Source: Cristatella mucedo
Lineage: Eukaryota > Bryozoa > Phylactolaemata > Cristatellidae
Direction: 5' to 3'
Assembly: GCA_009760855.2 (NCBI GenBank)
Contig: WPIO01000128.1
Span: 1,070,001 to 1,134,000 of the forward strand
DNA: 64,000 nucleotides
Under the pieces are notes generated by a model. It was not told where the DNA came from and did no database searches. It worked only from the letters and a program-made list of their open reading frames with translations. The position numbers and the translations under genes are program-made. The stretch's first letter is position 1. The number at the start of each line of letters is the position of its first letter. This document shows positions 42,291 to 57,585 of the stretch, piece by piece.

Positions 42291-44957
42291 GGAAATATAG
42301 ATCCTTCGGTTGTATACATGGTCTCATTTAATAATTTATAATCTCACTGGTACTACCTTCTGACCGCAGGCGTTCCGAATAAGTGCTCTCATCTGAAACA
42401 GTTTACGCGTCTTTTCTTTGGGAAATTTGTATCCTTTAGTCATGTAAATAGTCTTATGAAATGCATTGTAATCGAGCTGGAAGATTCTTCAAAACGCCGG
42501 CATTCCGAGTAAATAATCCTTCCTGCTTAAACCATTCGAGCGTCTTTTCTTTACGAAATGTATATCCTTCGGTTTTATACGTAGTCCCATTTATTAATTT
42601 ATAATCTTACTGGTACTACCTTCAGGCCGCAGGCGTTCCGAATAAGTACACTCATCTCCAACAGTTTACGCGTATTTTCTGCGGCAAATATGTATGCTTT
42701 AATGTTATACTTAGCTTCCTTAAATCAATAATTATCTATCCTTTAGCACCTTTAAACCACAGGCGTCCTGTGTAAATTATCGCCTTTGCAAAATTCATGA
42801 ATGCGTCTTGGGATCATTTACCCGATAAATAGTCTCATTTGGCAATGTGATACGTTTCTAGTAGTACCTTTCAAACGCCGCTGTCCCGAGTAAATCCCCT
42901 CCTCAAACCATTTACGCGTCTTTCCTTCCGGAATCGTATGTTCGTTATTGTTTAGATTAGTCTTAATAAGTACTGCATTATTCAACTTGTCAATCCTTCA
43001 AACCGCAGGCGTTCCGAGTAAGTTATCTTCCAAGCTATAACTATCTACGCGTCCTCTTTTCCAGAAATATAGATCCTTTAGTAGCATATAAAGTCTCAAT
43101 AAATTATTACCTCTGTTACTAGCTTTACCTGTCAACCGCAGGCGTTCCGAGTAAATTTATCTAACTGCCATAACCATTTACGCGTCTTTTCTTCGGGAAT
43201 TATGCGTCCTTTAGTGTAATAAATAGTCTTATGAAATTCATTGTAATCCAGCTAGAAGATTCTTCAAAACGCTGGCATTCCGAGTAAATTATCTTTCCTG
43301 CTTAAACCATTCGAGCGTCTTTTCTTTAGGAAATATATATCCTTCGGTTGTATGCGTAGTCCCATTTAATAATTCATAATCTTACTGGTACTACCTTCAG
43401 ACCGCAGGCGTTCCGAACAAGTACTCTCATCTTAAACAGTTTAAGCGTCTTTTCTGCGGCAAACATGTATCCTTTAATGTTATACTTAGCTTCCTTAAAT
43501 CAATAATTATCTTTCCGGTAGCACCTTGAAACCGCAGGCGTCCCGCGTAAATTATCGCCTTTGCAAAAGTCATGAATGCGTCTTGGGATCATTTGCCCGA
43601 TAAATAGTCTCATTTGGCAATGTGATACGTTTCTAGTAGTACCTTTCAAACGCCGCTGTCCCGAGTAAATCCCCTCCTCAAACCATTTACGCGTCTTTCC
43701 TTCCGGAAACGTCTGTTCGTTATTGTTTAGATTAGTCCTTATAAGTACTGCATTATTCAACTTGTCAATCCTTCAAACCGCCGGCGTTTCGAGTAAGTTA
43801 TCATCCATGCTATAACCATTTACGCGTCCTCTTTTCCGGAAATATAGATCCTTTAGTAATATAAATGGTCTCAATAAATGACTATATTTCTTACTAGTTG
43901 TACCTTCTAACCACAGGCGTTCCAAGTAAGTTTATCTAACTGCCATAACCATTTACGCGTCTTTTCTTTGGGAATTATGAGTCCTTTAGTGTAATAAATA
44001 GTCTTATGAAATTCATTGTAATCCAGCTAGAAGATTCTTCAAAACACAGGCATTCTGAGTAAATTAACTTTACTGCCTAAACCATTCGAGCGTCTTTTCT
44101 TTAGAAAATATCTATCCTTCGGTTATATTCGTAGTCTCAATTATTAATTTAAAATCTTACTGGTACTACCTTCCGACCGCAGGCGTTCCGAATAAGTACT
44201 CTCACCTCAAACAGTTTACGCGTCTTTTCTGCGGCAAATATGTAACCTTTAACGTTATAAATACTCTCACTAACTCAATAACTGTCTTACGGGTAGTACC
44301 TTTACACCGCAGGCGTCCCGTGTAAATTATCGCCTTTGCAAAATTAATGAACGCGTCTTGGGATCATTTACCCGATAAATAGTCTCATTTGGCAATGTGA
44401 TACCTTTCTAGTAGTACCTTTCAAACGCCGCTGTCCCGAGTGAATCCACTCCACAAACCATTTACGGGTCTTTTCTTCCGGAAACGTATGTTCGTTATGG
44501 TTGCGATTAGTCTTAATAAGTACTGCATTATTCAACTTGTCAATCCTTCAAACCGCGGGCGTTCCGAGTAAGTTATCTTCCAAGCGATAACTATCTACGC
44601 GTCCTCTTTTCCAGAAATATAGATCCTTTAGTGACATATAAAGTCTCAATAAATGATTATCTCTCTTACTAGCTTTACATGTAAACCGCAGGCGTTACGA
44701 GTAAGTTATCTAACTGCTATAACCATTTACACGTCTTTTCTTCGGAAAATATGCAGCCTTTAGTGTTATACATTGTCTTATGAAATGCATTGTAATCCAG
44801 CTAGAAGATTCTTGAAAACGCCGGCGTTTCGAGTAAATTATCTTTGAGCTTAAACTATTCGGGCGTCTTTTTTTTGAGAAATATTTATCCTTTAGTTGGA
44901 TACATAGTCTCAATAAATTTGTATTATCTTACTTGTAGTATCTTCTAACCGCAGGCA

Positions 44958-45740
44958 TTGTTACGTGCCGATTGTTACGTACCAGATATCAACTGACCCG
45001 ATTATTACGAGCCCGATTTATACGTACCCGGTTATTAATTCCCCGATTATCACGTCCTCGATTAATACGTCCTCGACTATTACGTCCTCGATTATTAAGT
45101 ACCCGATTGTGAAGTGCCCGATTATTACATACCCGATTATCACGTCACCGATTATTATGTGCCCGATTAATACAAGCCCGATTACTACGTCTCCCAGTAT
45201 TACGTCCGCGATTACTAGGTGCCCGATTATTACATACCAGATTATCACGTCACTGATTAATATCCGCCCGATTATTACGAGGCCGATTATCATGTCCCTG
45301 AATATTACGTCACCGATTAGTACGTCTTCTATTATTACGGCCCCGATTATTAGGTGCTCTATTATTTCATAACTGATTATCACGTCACCGATTAGTATCT
45401 GCCCAAATAATACGAGCCCGATTAGAACGTGCCCCATTAGTACGTGTAATTATTTCGTATCCGATTATTACTTACCTGATTACAACGGACTGAATTATAA
45501 CGTTTTCGGTTATTTTGTGTGATTAGTACGTACCCGATTATTTCGAGCCCGATGATTACCTATCCGAATAATATGTCCCTGAGCACGACAAGCAACAGCA
45601 AGTCTCCAAGACTCATTTGCATCTTCCCTTATCTAGAGCGGACTGCCGCCATCTTTTGCGATAACTGTATGCTACGGGTAGCTGATGCGGATGGCATCGA
45701 TCTTGCTCGATTTGCCTTTAGCTGGCGTCTTTTCTTTGGG
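44958..45740 (+). repeat. Satellite core 3
   Basis: Very similar to core 2, including the GACTGCCGCC variant of the spacer. It starts 2,673 bp before core 4. Confidence 0.85.
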
Positions 45741-47631
45741 AAATATAGATCCTTCGGTTGTATACATGGTCTCATTTATTAATTTATAATCTCACTGGTA
45801 CTACCTTCTGACCGCAGGCGTTCCGAATAAGTGCTCTCATCTGAAACAGTTTACGCGTCTTTTCTTTGGGAAATGTGTATCCTTTAGTGAGATAAATAGT
45901 CTTATGAAATGCATTGTAATCCAGCCAGAAGATTCTTTAAAACGCCGGCATTCCGAGTAAATTATCTTTCCTGCTTAAACCATTCGAGCGTCTTTTCTTT
46001 AGGAAATATATATCCTTCGGTTTTATACGTAGTCCCATTTATTAATTTATAATCTTACTGGTACTACCTTCAGACCGCAGGCGTTCCGAATAAGTACTCT
46101 CATCTCAAACAGTTTAAGCGTCTTTTCTGCGGCAAATATGTATCCTTTAATGTTATACTTAGCTTCCTTAAATCAATAATTATCTTTCCTTTAGCACCTT
46201 TAAACCGCAGGCGTCCCGTGTAAATTATCGCCTTTGCAAAATTCATGAACGCGTCTTGGGATCATTTACCCGATAAATAGTCTCATTTGGCAACGTGATA
46301 CCTTTCTAGTAGTACCTTTCAAACGCCGCTGTCCCGAGTAAATCCCCTCCTCAAACCATTTACGCGTCTTTCCTTCCGGAAACGTATGTTCGTTATTGTT
46401 TAGATTAGTCTTAATAAGTACTGCATTATTCAACTTGTCAATCCTTCAAACCGCCGGCGTTTAGAGTAAGTTATCATCCATGCTGTAACAATTTACGCGT
46501 CCTCTTTTCCGGAAATATAGATCCTTTAGTATTATAAATGGTCTCAATAAATGACTATATTTCTTACTAGTTGTACCTTCTAACCGCAGGCATTTAAAGT
46601 AAGTTTATCTAACTGCTATAACCATTTACGCGTCTTTTCTTCGGGAATTATGCGTCCTTTAGTGTAATAAATAGTCTTATGAAATTTATTGTAATCCAGC
46701 TAGAAGATTCGTCTAAACACAGGCTTCCTGAGTAAATTAACTTTACTGCTTAAACCATTCGAGCGTCATTTCTTTAGAAAATATATATCCTTCGGGTATG
46801 TTCCTAGTCTCATTTATTAATTTAAAATCTTACTGGTACTACCTTCCGACCGCAGGCGTTCCGAATAAGTACTCTCACCTCAAACAGTTTACGCGTCTTT
46901 TCTGCGGCAAATATGTATCCTTTAACGTTATAAATACTCTCACTAACTCAATAACTGTCTTACGGGTGGTACCTTTACACCGCAGGCGTCCCGTGTAAAT
47001 TATCGCCTTTGCAAAATTCATGAACGCGTCTTGGGATCATTTACCCGATAAATAGTCTCATTTGTCAACGTGATACCTTTCTAGTAGTACCTTTCAAACG
47101 CCTCTGTCCCGAGTGAATCCACTCCACAAACCATTTACAAGTCTTTTCTTCCGGAAACGTATGTTCGTTATTGTTGCGATTAGTCTTAATAAGTACTGCA
47201 TTATTCAACTTGTCAATCCTTCAAACCGCGGGCGTTCCGAGTAAGTTATCTTCCAAGCTATAACTATCTACGCGTCCTCTTTTCCAGAAATATAGATCCT
47301 TTATTAACATATAAAGTCTCAATAAATGAATATCTCTCTTACTTGCTTTACATGTCAACCGCAGGCGTTACGAGTAAGTTATCTAACTGCAATAACCATT
47401 TACACGTCTTTTCTTCGGAAAATATGCAGCCTTTAGTGTTATACATTGTCTTGTGAAATGCATTGTAATCCAGCTAAAAGATTCTTGAAAACGCCGGCGT
47501 TTCGAGTAAATTACCTTTCAGCTTAAACTATTCGGGCGTCTTTTCTTTGAGAAATATTTATCCTTTAGTTGGATACATAGTCTCAATAAATTTGTATTAT
47601 CTTACTTGTAGTATCTTCTAACCGCAGGCAT

Positions 47632-48415
47632 TGTTACGTGCCGATTGTTACGTACCAGATATAAACTGACCCGACTTTTACGAGCCCGATTTATACGTAC
47701 CCGATTATTAATTCCCCGATTATCACGTCCTCGATTAATACGTCCTCGACTATTACGTCCTCGATTATTAAGTACCCGATTGTGAAGTGCCCGATTATTA
47801 CATACCCGATTATCACGTCACCGATTATTATGTGCCCGATTAATACAAGCCCGATTACTACGTCTCCGAGTATTACGTCCGCGATTATTAGGTGCCCGAT
47901 TATTACATAGCAGATTATCACGTCACTGATTATTAGCCACCCGATTATTACGAGGCCGATTATCATGTCCCTGAATATTACGTCACCTATTATTACGACT
48001 TCTATTATTACGGCACCGATTATTAGGTGCTCTATTATTTCATAACTGATAATCACGTCACCGATTAGTATCTGCCCAAATAATACGAGCCCGATAAGAA
48101 CATGCACCATTAGTACGTATAATTATTTCGTACCCGATTATTACGTACCTGATTACAACGGACTGAATTATTACGTTTTCGGTTATTTTATCCGATTAGT
48201 ACGTACCCGGTTATTTCGAGCCCGAAGATTACCTATCCGAATAATATGTCCCCGAGCACTACAAGCAACGGCAAGTCTATAAGACCTATTTGCATCTTCC
48301 GCTATCTAGTGCGGATTGCCGCCATCTTTCGCGATAACTGTATGCTACGGGTAGCTGATGCGGATGGCATCGATCTTGCTCGATTTGCCTTTAGCTGGCG
48401 TCTTTTCTTTGGGAA
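47632..48415 (+). repeat. Satellite core 4
   Basis: Shares TTAGCCACCCGATTATTACG with core 6. The spacer reads GATTGCCGCCATCTTTCGCG. It starts a 3,714-bp unit. Confidence 0.85.
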
Positions 48416-51345
48416 ATATAGATCCTTCGGTTGTATACATGGTCTCATTTATTAATTTATAATCTCACTGGTACTACCTTCTGACCGCAGGCGTTCCGAA
48501 TAAGTGCTCTCATCTGAAACAGTTTACGCGTCTATTCTTTGGGAAATGTGTATCCTTTAGTGATGTTAATAGTCTTATGAAATGCATTGTAATCCACCGA
48601 GAAGATTCTTAAAAATGCCGGCATTCCGAGTAAATTATCTTACCTACTTAAACCATTCGAGCGTCTTTTCTTTAGGAAATATATATCCTTCGGTTTCATA
48701 CGTAGTCCCATTTATTAATTTATAATCTTACTGGTACTACCTTCAGACCGCAGGCGTTCCGAATAAGTACTCTCATCTCAAACAGTTTAAGCGTCTTTTC
48801 TGCGGCAAATATGTATCCTTTAATGTTATACTTAGCTTCCTTAAATCGATAATTATCTTTCCGGTAGCACCTTTAAACCGCAGGCGTCCTGCGTAAATTA
48901 TCGCCTTTGCAAAAGTCATGAACGCGTCTTGGGATCATTTACCCAATAAATAGTCTCATTTGACAATGTATTACCTTTCTGGTAGTACCTTTTAAACGCA
49001 GCTGTCCCGATAAATCCCCTCCTCAAACCATTTACGCGTCTTTCCTTCCGGAAACGTATGTTCGTTATTGTTTAGATTAGTCTTAATAAGTACTGCATTA
49101 TTCAACTTGTCAATCCTTCAAACCGCCGGCGTTTCGAGTAAGTTATCATCCATGCTATAACAATTTACGCGTCCTCTTTTCCGGAAATATAGATCCTTTA
49201 GTAATGTAAATGGTCTCAATAAATGACTATATTTCTTACTAGTTGTACCATCTAACCGCAGGCGTTCCAAGTAAGTTTATCTAACTGCCATAACCATTTA
49301 CGCGTCTTTTCTTTGGGAATTATGCGTCCTTTAGTGTAATAAATAGTCTTATGAAATTCATTGTAATCCAGCTAGAAGATTCTTCAAAACACATGCATTC
49401 TGAGTAAATTACCGTTACTGCTTAAACCATTCGAGCGTCTTTTCTTTAGAAAATATATATCCTTTGGTTGTATACATGTTCTCATTTATTGATTTAAAAT
49501 CTCACTGGTACTACCTTCTGACCTCAGGCGTTCCGAATAAGTGCTCTCATCTGAAACAGTTTACGCGTCTTTTCTATGGGAAACGTGTATCCTTTAGTGA
49601 GATAAATAGTCTTATGAAATGCATTGTAATCGAGCTAGAAGATTCTTCAAAACGCCGGCATTCCGAGTAAATTATCTTTCCTGCTTAAACCATTCGAGCG
49701 TCTTTTCTTTAGGAAATATATATCCTTCAGTTTTATACGTAGTCCCATTTATTAATTTATAATCTTACTGGTACTACCTTCAGACCGCAGGCGTTCCGAA
49801 TAAGTACTCTCATCTCAAACAGTTTAAGCGTCTTTTCTGCGGCAAATATGTATCCTTTAATGTTATACTTAGCTTCCTTAAATTAATAATTGTCTTTCCT
49901 TTAGCACCTTTAAACCGCAGGCGTCCTGCGTAAATTATCGCCTTTGCAAAAGTCATGAACGCGTCTTGGGATCATTTACCCAATAAATAGTCTCGTTTGA
50001 CAACGTATTACCTTTCTGGTACTACCTTTCAAACGCCGCTGTCCCGAGTAAATCCCCTCCTCAAACCATTTACGCGTCTTTCCTTCCGGAAACGTATGTT
50101 CGTTATTGTTTAGATTAGTCTTAATAAGTACTGCATTATTCAACTTGTCAATCCTTCAAACCGCGGGCGTTCCGAGTAAGTTATCTTCCAAGCTATAACT
50201 ATCTACGCGTCCTCTTTTCCAGAAATATAGATCCTTTACTAACATATAAAGTCTCAATAAATTATTATCTCTAATACTAGCTTTACCTGTCAACCGCAGG
50301 CATTTAAAGTAAGTTTATCTAACTGCTATAACCATTTACGCGTCTTTTCTTCGGGAATTATGCGTCCTTTATTGTAATAAATAGTCTTATAAAATTTATT
50401 GTAATCCAGCTAGAAGATTCGTCTAAACATGGGCTTCCTGAGTAAATTAACTTTACTGCCTTAACCATTCGAGCGTCATTTCTTTAGAAAATATATATCC
50501 TTCGGGTATATTCGTAGTATCATTTATTAATTTAAAATCTTACTGGTACTACCTTCCGACCGCAGGCGTTCCGAATAAGTACTCTCACCTCAAACAGTTT
50601 ACGCGTCTTTTCTGCGGCAAATTTGTATCTTTTAACGTTATAAATACTCTCACTAACTCAATAACTGTCTTACGGGTGGTACCTTTACACCGCAGGCGTC
50701 CCGTGTAAATTATCGCCTTTGCAAAATTCATGAACGCGTCTTGGGATCATTTACCCGATAAATAGTCTCATTTGGCAACGTGATACCTTTCTAGAAGTAC
50801 CTATCAAACGCCACTGTCCCGAGTGAATCCACTCCACAAACCATTTACAAGTCTTTTCTTCCGGAAACGTATGTTCGTTATATTTGCGATTAGTCTTAAT
50901 AAGTACTGCATTATTCAACTTGTCAATCCTTCAAACCGCGGGCGTTCCGAGTAAGTTATCTTCCAAGCTATAACTATCTACGCGTCCTCTTTTCCAAAAA
51001 TATAGATCCTTTAGGAACATATAAAGTCTCAATAAATGATTATCTCTCTTACTAGCTTTACATGTCAACCGCAGGCGTTACGAGTAAGTTATCTAACTGC
51101 TATAACCATTTACACGTCTTTTCTTCGGAAAATATGCAGCCTTTACTGTTATACATTGTCTTATGAAATGCATTGTAATCCAGCTAAAAGATTCTTGAAA
51201 ACGCCGGCGTTTCGAGTAAATTACCTTTCAGCCTAAACTATTCGGGCGTCTTTTCTTTGAGAAATATTTATCCTTTAGTTGGATACATAGTCTCAATAAA
51301 TTTGTATTATCTTACTTGTAGTATCTTCTAACCGCAGGCATTGTT

Positions 51346-52127
51346 ACGTGCCGATTGTTACGTACCAGATATCAACTGACCCGATTTTTACGAGCCCGAT
51401 TTCTACGTACCCGATTATTAATTCCCCGATTATCACGTCCTCGATTAATACGTCCTCGATTATTACGTCCTCGATTATTTAGTACCCGATTGTGAAGTGC
51501 CCGATTATTACATACCCGATTATCACGTCACCGATTATTATGTGCCCGATTAATACAAGCCCGATTACTACGTCTCCGAGTATTACGTCCGCGATTATTA
51601 GGTGCCCGATTATTACATAGCAGATTATCACGTCACTGATTATTAGCGACCCGATTATTACGAGACCGATTATTATGTCCCTGAATATTACGTCACCGAT
51701 TATTACGTCTTTTATTATTACGGCACCGATTATCAGGTGCTCTGTTATTTCATAACTGATAATCACGTCATTGATTAGTATCTGCCCAAATAATACGAGC
51801 CCGATTAGAATGTGCCCCATTAGTACGTGTAATTATTTCGTACCCGATTATTACGTACCTGATTACAACGGACTGAATTATTACGTTTTCGGTTATTTTA
51901 TCCGATTAGTACGTACCCGATTATTTTAGCCCGAAGATTACCTATCCGAATAATATGTCCCCGAGCACTACAAGCAACGGCAAGTCTATAAGACTTATTT
52001 GCATCTTCCGCTATCTAGTGCGGATTGCCGCCATCTTTTGCGATAACTGTATGCTACGGGTAGCTGATGCGGATGGCATCGATCTTGCTCGATTTGCCTT
52101 TAGCTGGCGTCTTTTCTTTGGGAAATA
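51346..52127 (+). repeat. Satellite core 5
   Basis: It starts a 3,706-bp unit that matches the previous 3,714-bp unit along its whole length, so the two are a direct tandem duplication. Confidence 0.85.
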
Positions 52128-55051
52128 TAGATCCTTCGGTTGTATACATGGTCTCATTTATTAATTTATAATCTCACTGGTACTACCTTCTGACCGCAGG
52201 CGTTCCGAATAAGTGCTCTCATCTGAAACAGTTTACGCGTCTATTCTTTGGGAAATGTGTATCCTTTAGTGATATTAATAGTCTTATGAAATGCATTGAA
52301 ATCCACCGAGAAGATTCTTAAAAATGCCGGCATTCCGAGTAAATTATCTTACCTACTTAAACCATTCGAGCGTCTTTTCTTTAGGAAATATATATCCTTC
52401 GGTTTCATACGTAGTCCCATTTATTAATTTATACTCTTACTGGTACTACCTTCAGACCGCAGGCGTTCCGAATAAGTACTCTCATCTCAAACAGTTTAAG
52501 CGTCTTTTCTGCGGCAAATATGTATCCTTTAATGTTATACTTAGCTTCCTTAAATCGATAATTATCTTTCCGGTAGCACCTTTAAACCGCATGCGTCCTG
52601 CGTAAATTATCGCCTTTGCAAAAGTCATGAACGCGTCTTGGGATCATTTACCCAATAAATAGTCTCGTTTGACAATGTATTACCTTTCTGGTTGTACCTT
52701 TCAAACGACGCTGTCCCGAGTAAATCCCCTCCTCAAACCATTTACGCGTCTTTCCTTCCGGAAACGTATATTCGTTATTGTTACGATTAGTCTTAATAAG
52801 TACTGCATTATTCAACTTGTCAATCCTTCAAACCGCCGGCGTTTCGAGTAAGTTATCATCCATGCTATAACAATTTTACGGGTCCTCTTTTCCGGAAATA
52901 TAGATCCTTTAGTAATATAAATGGTCTCAATAAATGACTATATTTCTTACTAGTTGTACCATCTAACCGCAGGCGTTACAAGTAAGTTTATCTAACTGCC
53001 ATAACCATTTACGCGTCTTTTCTTCGGGAATTATGCGTCCTTTAGTGTAATAAATAGTCTTATGAAATTCATTGTAATCCAGCTAGAAGATTCTTCAAAA
53101 CACATGCATTCTGAGTAAATTAACGTTACTGCTTAAACCATTCGAGCGTCTTTTCTTTAGAAAATATATATCCTTTGGTTGTATACATGGTCTCATTTAT
53201 CAATTTTAAATCTCACTGGTACTACCTTCTGACCTCAGGCGTTCCGAATAAGGGCTCTCATCTGAAACAGTTTACGCGTCTTTTCTTTGGGAAATGTGTA
53301 TCCTTTAGTGATATAAATAGTCTTATGAAATGCGTTGTAATCGAGCTAGAAGATTCTTCAAAACGCCGGCATTCCGAGTAAATTATCTTTCCTGCTTAAA
53401 CCATTCGAGCGTCTTTTCTTTAGGAAATATATATCCTTCAGTTTTATACGTAGTCCCATTTATTAATTTATAATCTTACTGGTACTACCTTCAGACCGCA
53501 GGCGTTCCGAATAAGTACTCTCATCTCAAACAGTTTAAGCGTCTTTTCTGCGGCAAATATGTATCCATTAATGTTATACTTAGCTTCCTTAAATCAATAA
53601 TTGTCTTTCCTTTAGCACCTTTAAACCGCAGGCGTCCTGCGTAAATTATCGCCTTTGCAAAAGTCATGAACGCGTCTTGGGATCATTTACCCAATAAATA
53701 GTCTCGTTTGACAACGTATTACCTTTCTGGTACTACCTTTCAAACGCCGCTGTCCCGAGTAAATCCACTCCACAAACCATTTACGGGTCTTTTCTTCCGG
53801 AAACGTATGTTCGTTATTGTTTAGATTAGTCTTAATAAGTACTGCATTATTCAACTTGTCAATCCTCCAAACCGCGGGCGTTCCGAGTAAGTTATCTTCC
53901 AAGCTATAACTATCTACGCGTCCTCTTTTCCAGAAATATAGATCCTTTACTAACATATAAAGTCTCAATAAATTATTATCTCTAATACTAGCTTTACCTG
54001 TCAACCGCAGGCATTTAAAGTAAGTTTATCTAACTGCTATAACCATTTACGCGTCTTTTCTTCGGGAATTATGCGTCCTTTAGTGTAATAAATAGTCTTA
54101 TGAAATTTATTGTAATCCAGCTAGAAGATTCGTCTAAACACGGGCTTCCTGAGTAAATTAACTTTACTGCCTTAACCATTCGAGCGTCATTTCTTTAGAA
54201 AATATATATCCTTCGGGTATATTCGTAGTATCATTTATTAATTTAAAATCTTACTGGTACTACCTTCCGACCGCAGGCGTTCCGAATAAGTACTCTCACC
54301 TCAAACAGTTTACGCGTCTTTTCTGCGGCAAATTTGGATCTTTTAACGTTATAAATACTCTCACTAACTCAATAACTGTCTTACGGGTGGTACCTTTACA
54401 CCGCAGGCGACCCGTGTAAATTATCGCCTTTGCAAAATTCATGAACGCGTCTTGGGATTATTTACCCGATAAATAGTCTCATTTGGCAACGTGATACCTT
54501 TCTAGAAGTACCTATCAAACGCCACTGTCCCGAGTGAATCCACTCTACAAACCATTTACAAGTCTTTTCTTCCGGAAACGTATGTTCGTTATTGTTGCGA
54601 TTAGTCTTAATAAGTACTGCATTATTCAACTTGTCAATCCTTCAAACCGCGGGCGTTCCGAGTAAGTTATCTTCCAAGCTATAACTATCTACGCGTCCTC
54701 TTTTCCAAAAATATAGATCCTTTAGTAACATATAAAGTCTCAATAAATGATTATCTCTCTTACTAGCTTTACATGTCAACCGCAGGCGTTACGAGTAAGT
54801 TATCTAACTGCTATAACCATTTACACGTCTTTGGTTCGAAAAATATGCAGCCTTTAGTGTTATCCATTGTCTTATGAAATGCATTTTAACCAGCTAAAAG
54901 ATTCTTGAAAACGCCGGCGTTTCGAGTAAATTATCTTTGAGCTTAAACTATTCGGGCGTCTATTCTTTAAGAAATATTTATCCTTTAGTTGGATACATAG
55001 TCTCAATAAATTTGTATTATCTTACTTGTAGTATCTTCTAACCGCAGGCAT

Positions 55052-55835
55052 TGTTACGTGCCGATTGTTACGTACCAGATATCAACCGACCCGATTTTTA
55101 CGAGCCCGATTTATACGTACCCGATTATTAATTATCCGATTATCACGTCCTCGATTAATACGTCCTCGACTATTACGTCCTCGATTATTAAGTACCCGAT
55201 TGTGAAGTGCCCGATTATTACATACCCGATTATCACGTCACCGATTATTATGTGCCCGATTAATACAAGCCCGATTACTACGTCTCCGAGTATTACGTCC
55301 GCGATTAATAGGTGCCCGATTATTACATAGCAGATTATCACGTCACTGATTATTAGCCACCCGATTATTACGAGGCCGATTATCATGTCCCTGAATATTA
55401 CGTCACCGATTATTACGTCTTCTATTATTACGGCACCGATTATTAGGTGCTCTATTATTTCATAACTGATAATCACGTCACCGATTAGTATCTGGCCAAA
55501 TAATACGAGCCCGATAAGAACGTGCCCCATTAGTACGTGTAATTATTTCGTATCCGATTATTACGTACCTGATTACAACGGACTGAATTATTACGTTTTC
55601 GGTTATTTTATCCGATTAGTACGTACCCGATTATTTCGAGCCCGAAGATTACCTATCCGAATAATATGTCCCCGAGCACTACAAGCAACGGCAAGTCTAT
55701 AAGACTTATTTGCATCTTCCGCTATCTAGTGCGGATTGCCGCCATCTTTTGCGATAACTGTATGCTACGGGTAGCTGATGCGGATGGCATCGATCTTGCT
55801 CGATTTGCCTTTAGCTGGCGTCTTTTCTTTGGGAA
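55052..55835 (+). repeat. Satellite core 6
   Basis: It is followed by only about seven monomers before the next core (1,763-bp unit). Confidence 0.85.
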
Positions 55836-56814
55836 ATATAGATCCTTCGGTTGTATACATGGTCTCATATATTAATTTATAATCTCACTGGTACTACCTT
55901 CTGACCGCAGGCGTTCCGAATAAGTGCTCTCATCTGAAACAGTTTACGCGTCTTTTCTTTGGGAAACGTGTATCCTTTAGTGATATAAATAGTCTTATGA
56001 AATGCATTGTAATCCAGCCAGAAGATTCTTCAAAACGCCGGCTTTCCGAGTAAATTATCTTTCCTGCTTAAACCATTCGAGCGTCTTTTCTTTATGAAAT
56101 ATATATCCTTCGGTTGTAGACGTAGTCCCATTTATTAATTTATAATCTTACTGGTACTACCTTCAGACCGCAGGCGTTCCGAATAAGTACTCTAATCTCA
56201 AACAGTTTAAGCGTCTTTTCTGCGGCAAATATGTATCCTTTAACGTTATAAATACTCTCACTAACTCAATAACTGTCTTACGGGTGGTACCTTTACACCG
56301 CAGGCGTCCCGTGTAAATTATCGCCTTTGCAAAATTCATGAATGCGTCTTGGGATCATTTACCCGATAAATAGTCTCATTTGGCAATGTGATACCTTTCT
56401 AGTAGTACCTTTCAAACGCCGCTGTCCCGAGTGAATCCACTCCACAAACCATTTACGGGTCTTTTCTTCCGGAAACGTATGTTCGTTATTGTTGCGATTA
56501 GTCTTAATAAGTACTGCATTATTCAACTTGTCAATCCTTCAAACCGCAGGCGTTACGAGTAAGTTATCTAACTGCTATAACCATTTACACGTCTTTTCTT
56601 CGGAAAATATGCAGCCTTTAGTGTTATGCATTGTCTTATGAAATGCATTGTAATCCAGCTAAAAGATTCTTGAAAACGCCGGCGTTTCGAGTAAATTATC
56701 TTTGAGCTTAAACTATTCGGGCGTCTTTTCTTTGAGAAATATTTATCCTTTAGTTGGATACATAGTCTCAATAAATTTGTATTATCTTACTTGTAGTATC
56801 TTCTAACCGCAGGC

Positions 56815-57585
56815 ATTGTTACGTGCCGATTGTTACGTACCAGATATAAACTGACCCGATTTTTACGAGCCCGATTTATACGTACCCGATTATTAATTCC
56901 CCGATTATCACGTCCTCGATTAATACGTCCTCGATTATTAAGTACCCGATTGTGAAGTGCCCGATTATTACATACCCGATTATCACGTCACTGATTATTA
57001 TGTGCCCGATTAATACAAGCCCGATTACTACGTCTCCGAGTATTACGTCCGCGATTATTAGGTGCCCGATTAATACATACCAGATTATCACGTCACTGAT
57101 TATTATCCGCCCGATTATTACGAGGCCGATTATCATGTCCCTGAATATTACGTCACCGATTATTACGTCTTCTATTATTACGGCACCGATTATTAGGTGG
57201 TCTATTATTTCATAACTGATAATCACGTCACCGATTAGTATCTGCCCAAATAATACGAGCCCGATAAGAACATGCACCATTAGTACGTGTAATTATTTCG
57301 TACCCGATTATTACGTACCTGATTACAACGGACTGAATTATTACGTTTTCGGTTATTTTATCCGATTAGTACGTACCCGGTTATTTCGAGCCCGAAGATT
57401 ACCTATCCGAATAATATGTCCCCGAGCACTACAAGCAACGGCAAGTCTATAAGACTTATTTGCATCTTCCGCTATCTAGTGCGGATTGCCGCCATCTTTC
57501 GCGATAACTGTATGCTACGGGTAGCTGATGCGGATGGCATCGATCTTGCTCGATTTGCTTTTAGCTGGCGTCTTTTCTTTAGGAA
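56815..57585 (+). repeat. Satellite core 7
   Basis: The array is one 15-mer shorter near 56935. The unit length is 1,882 bp. Confidence 0.85.
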
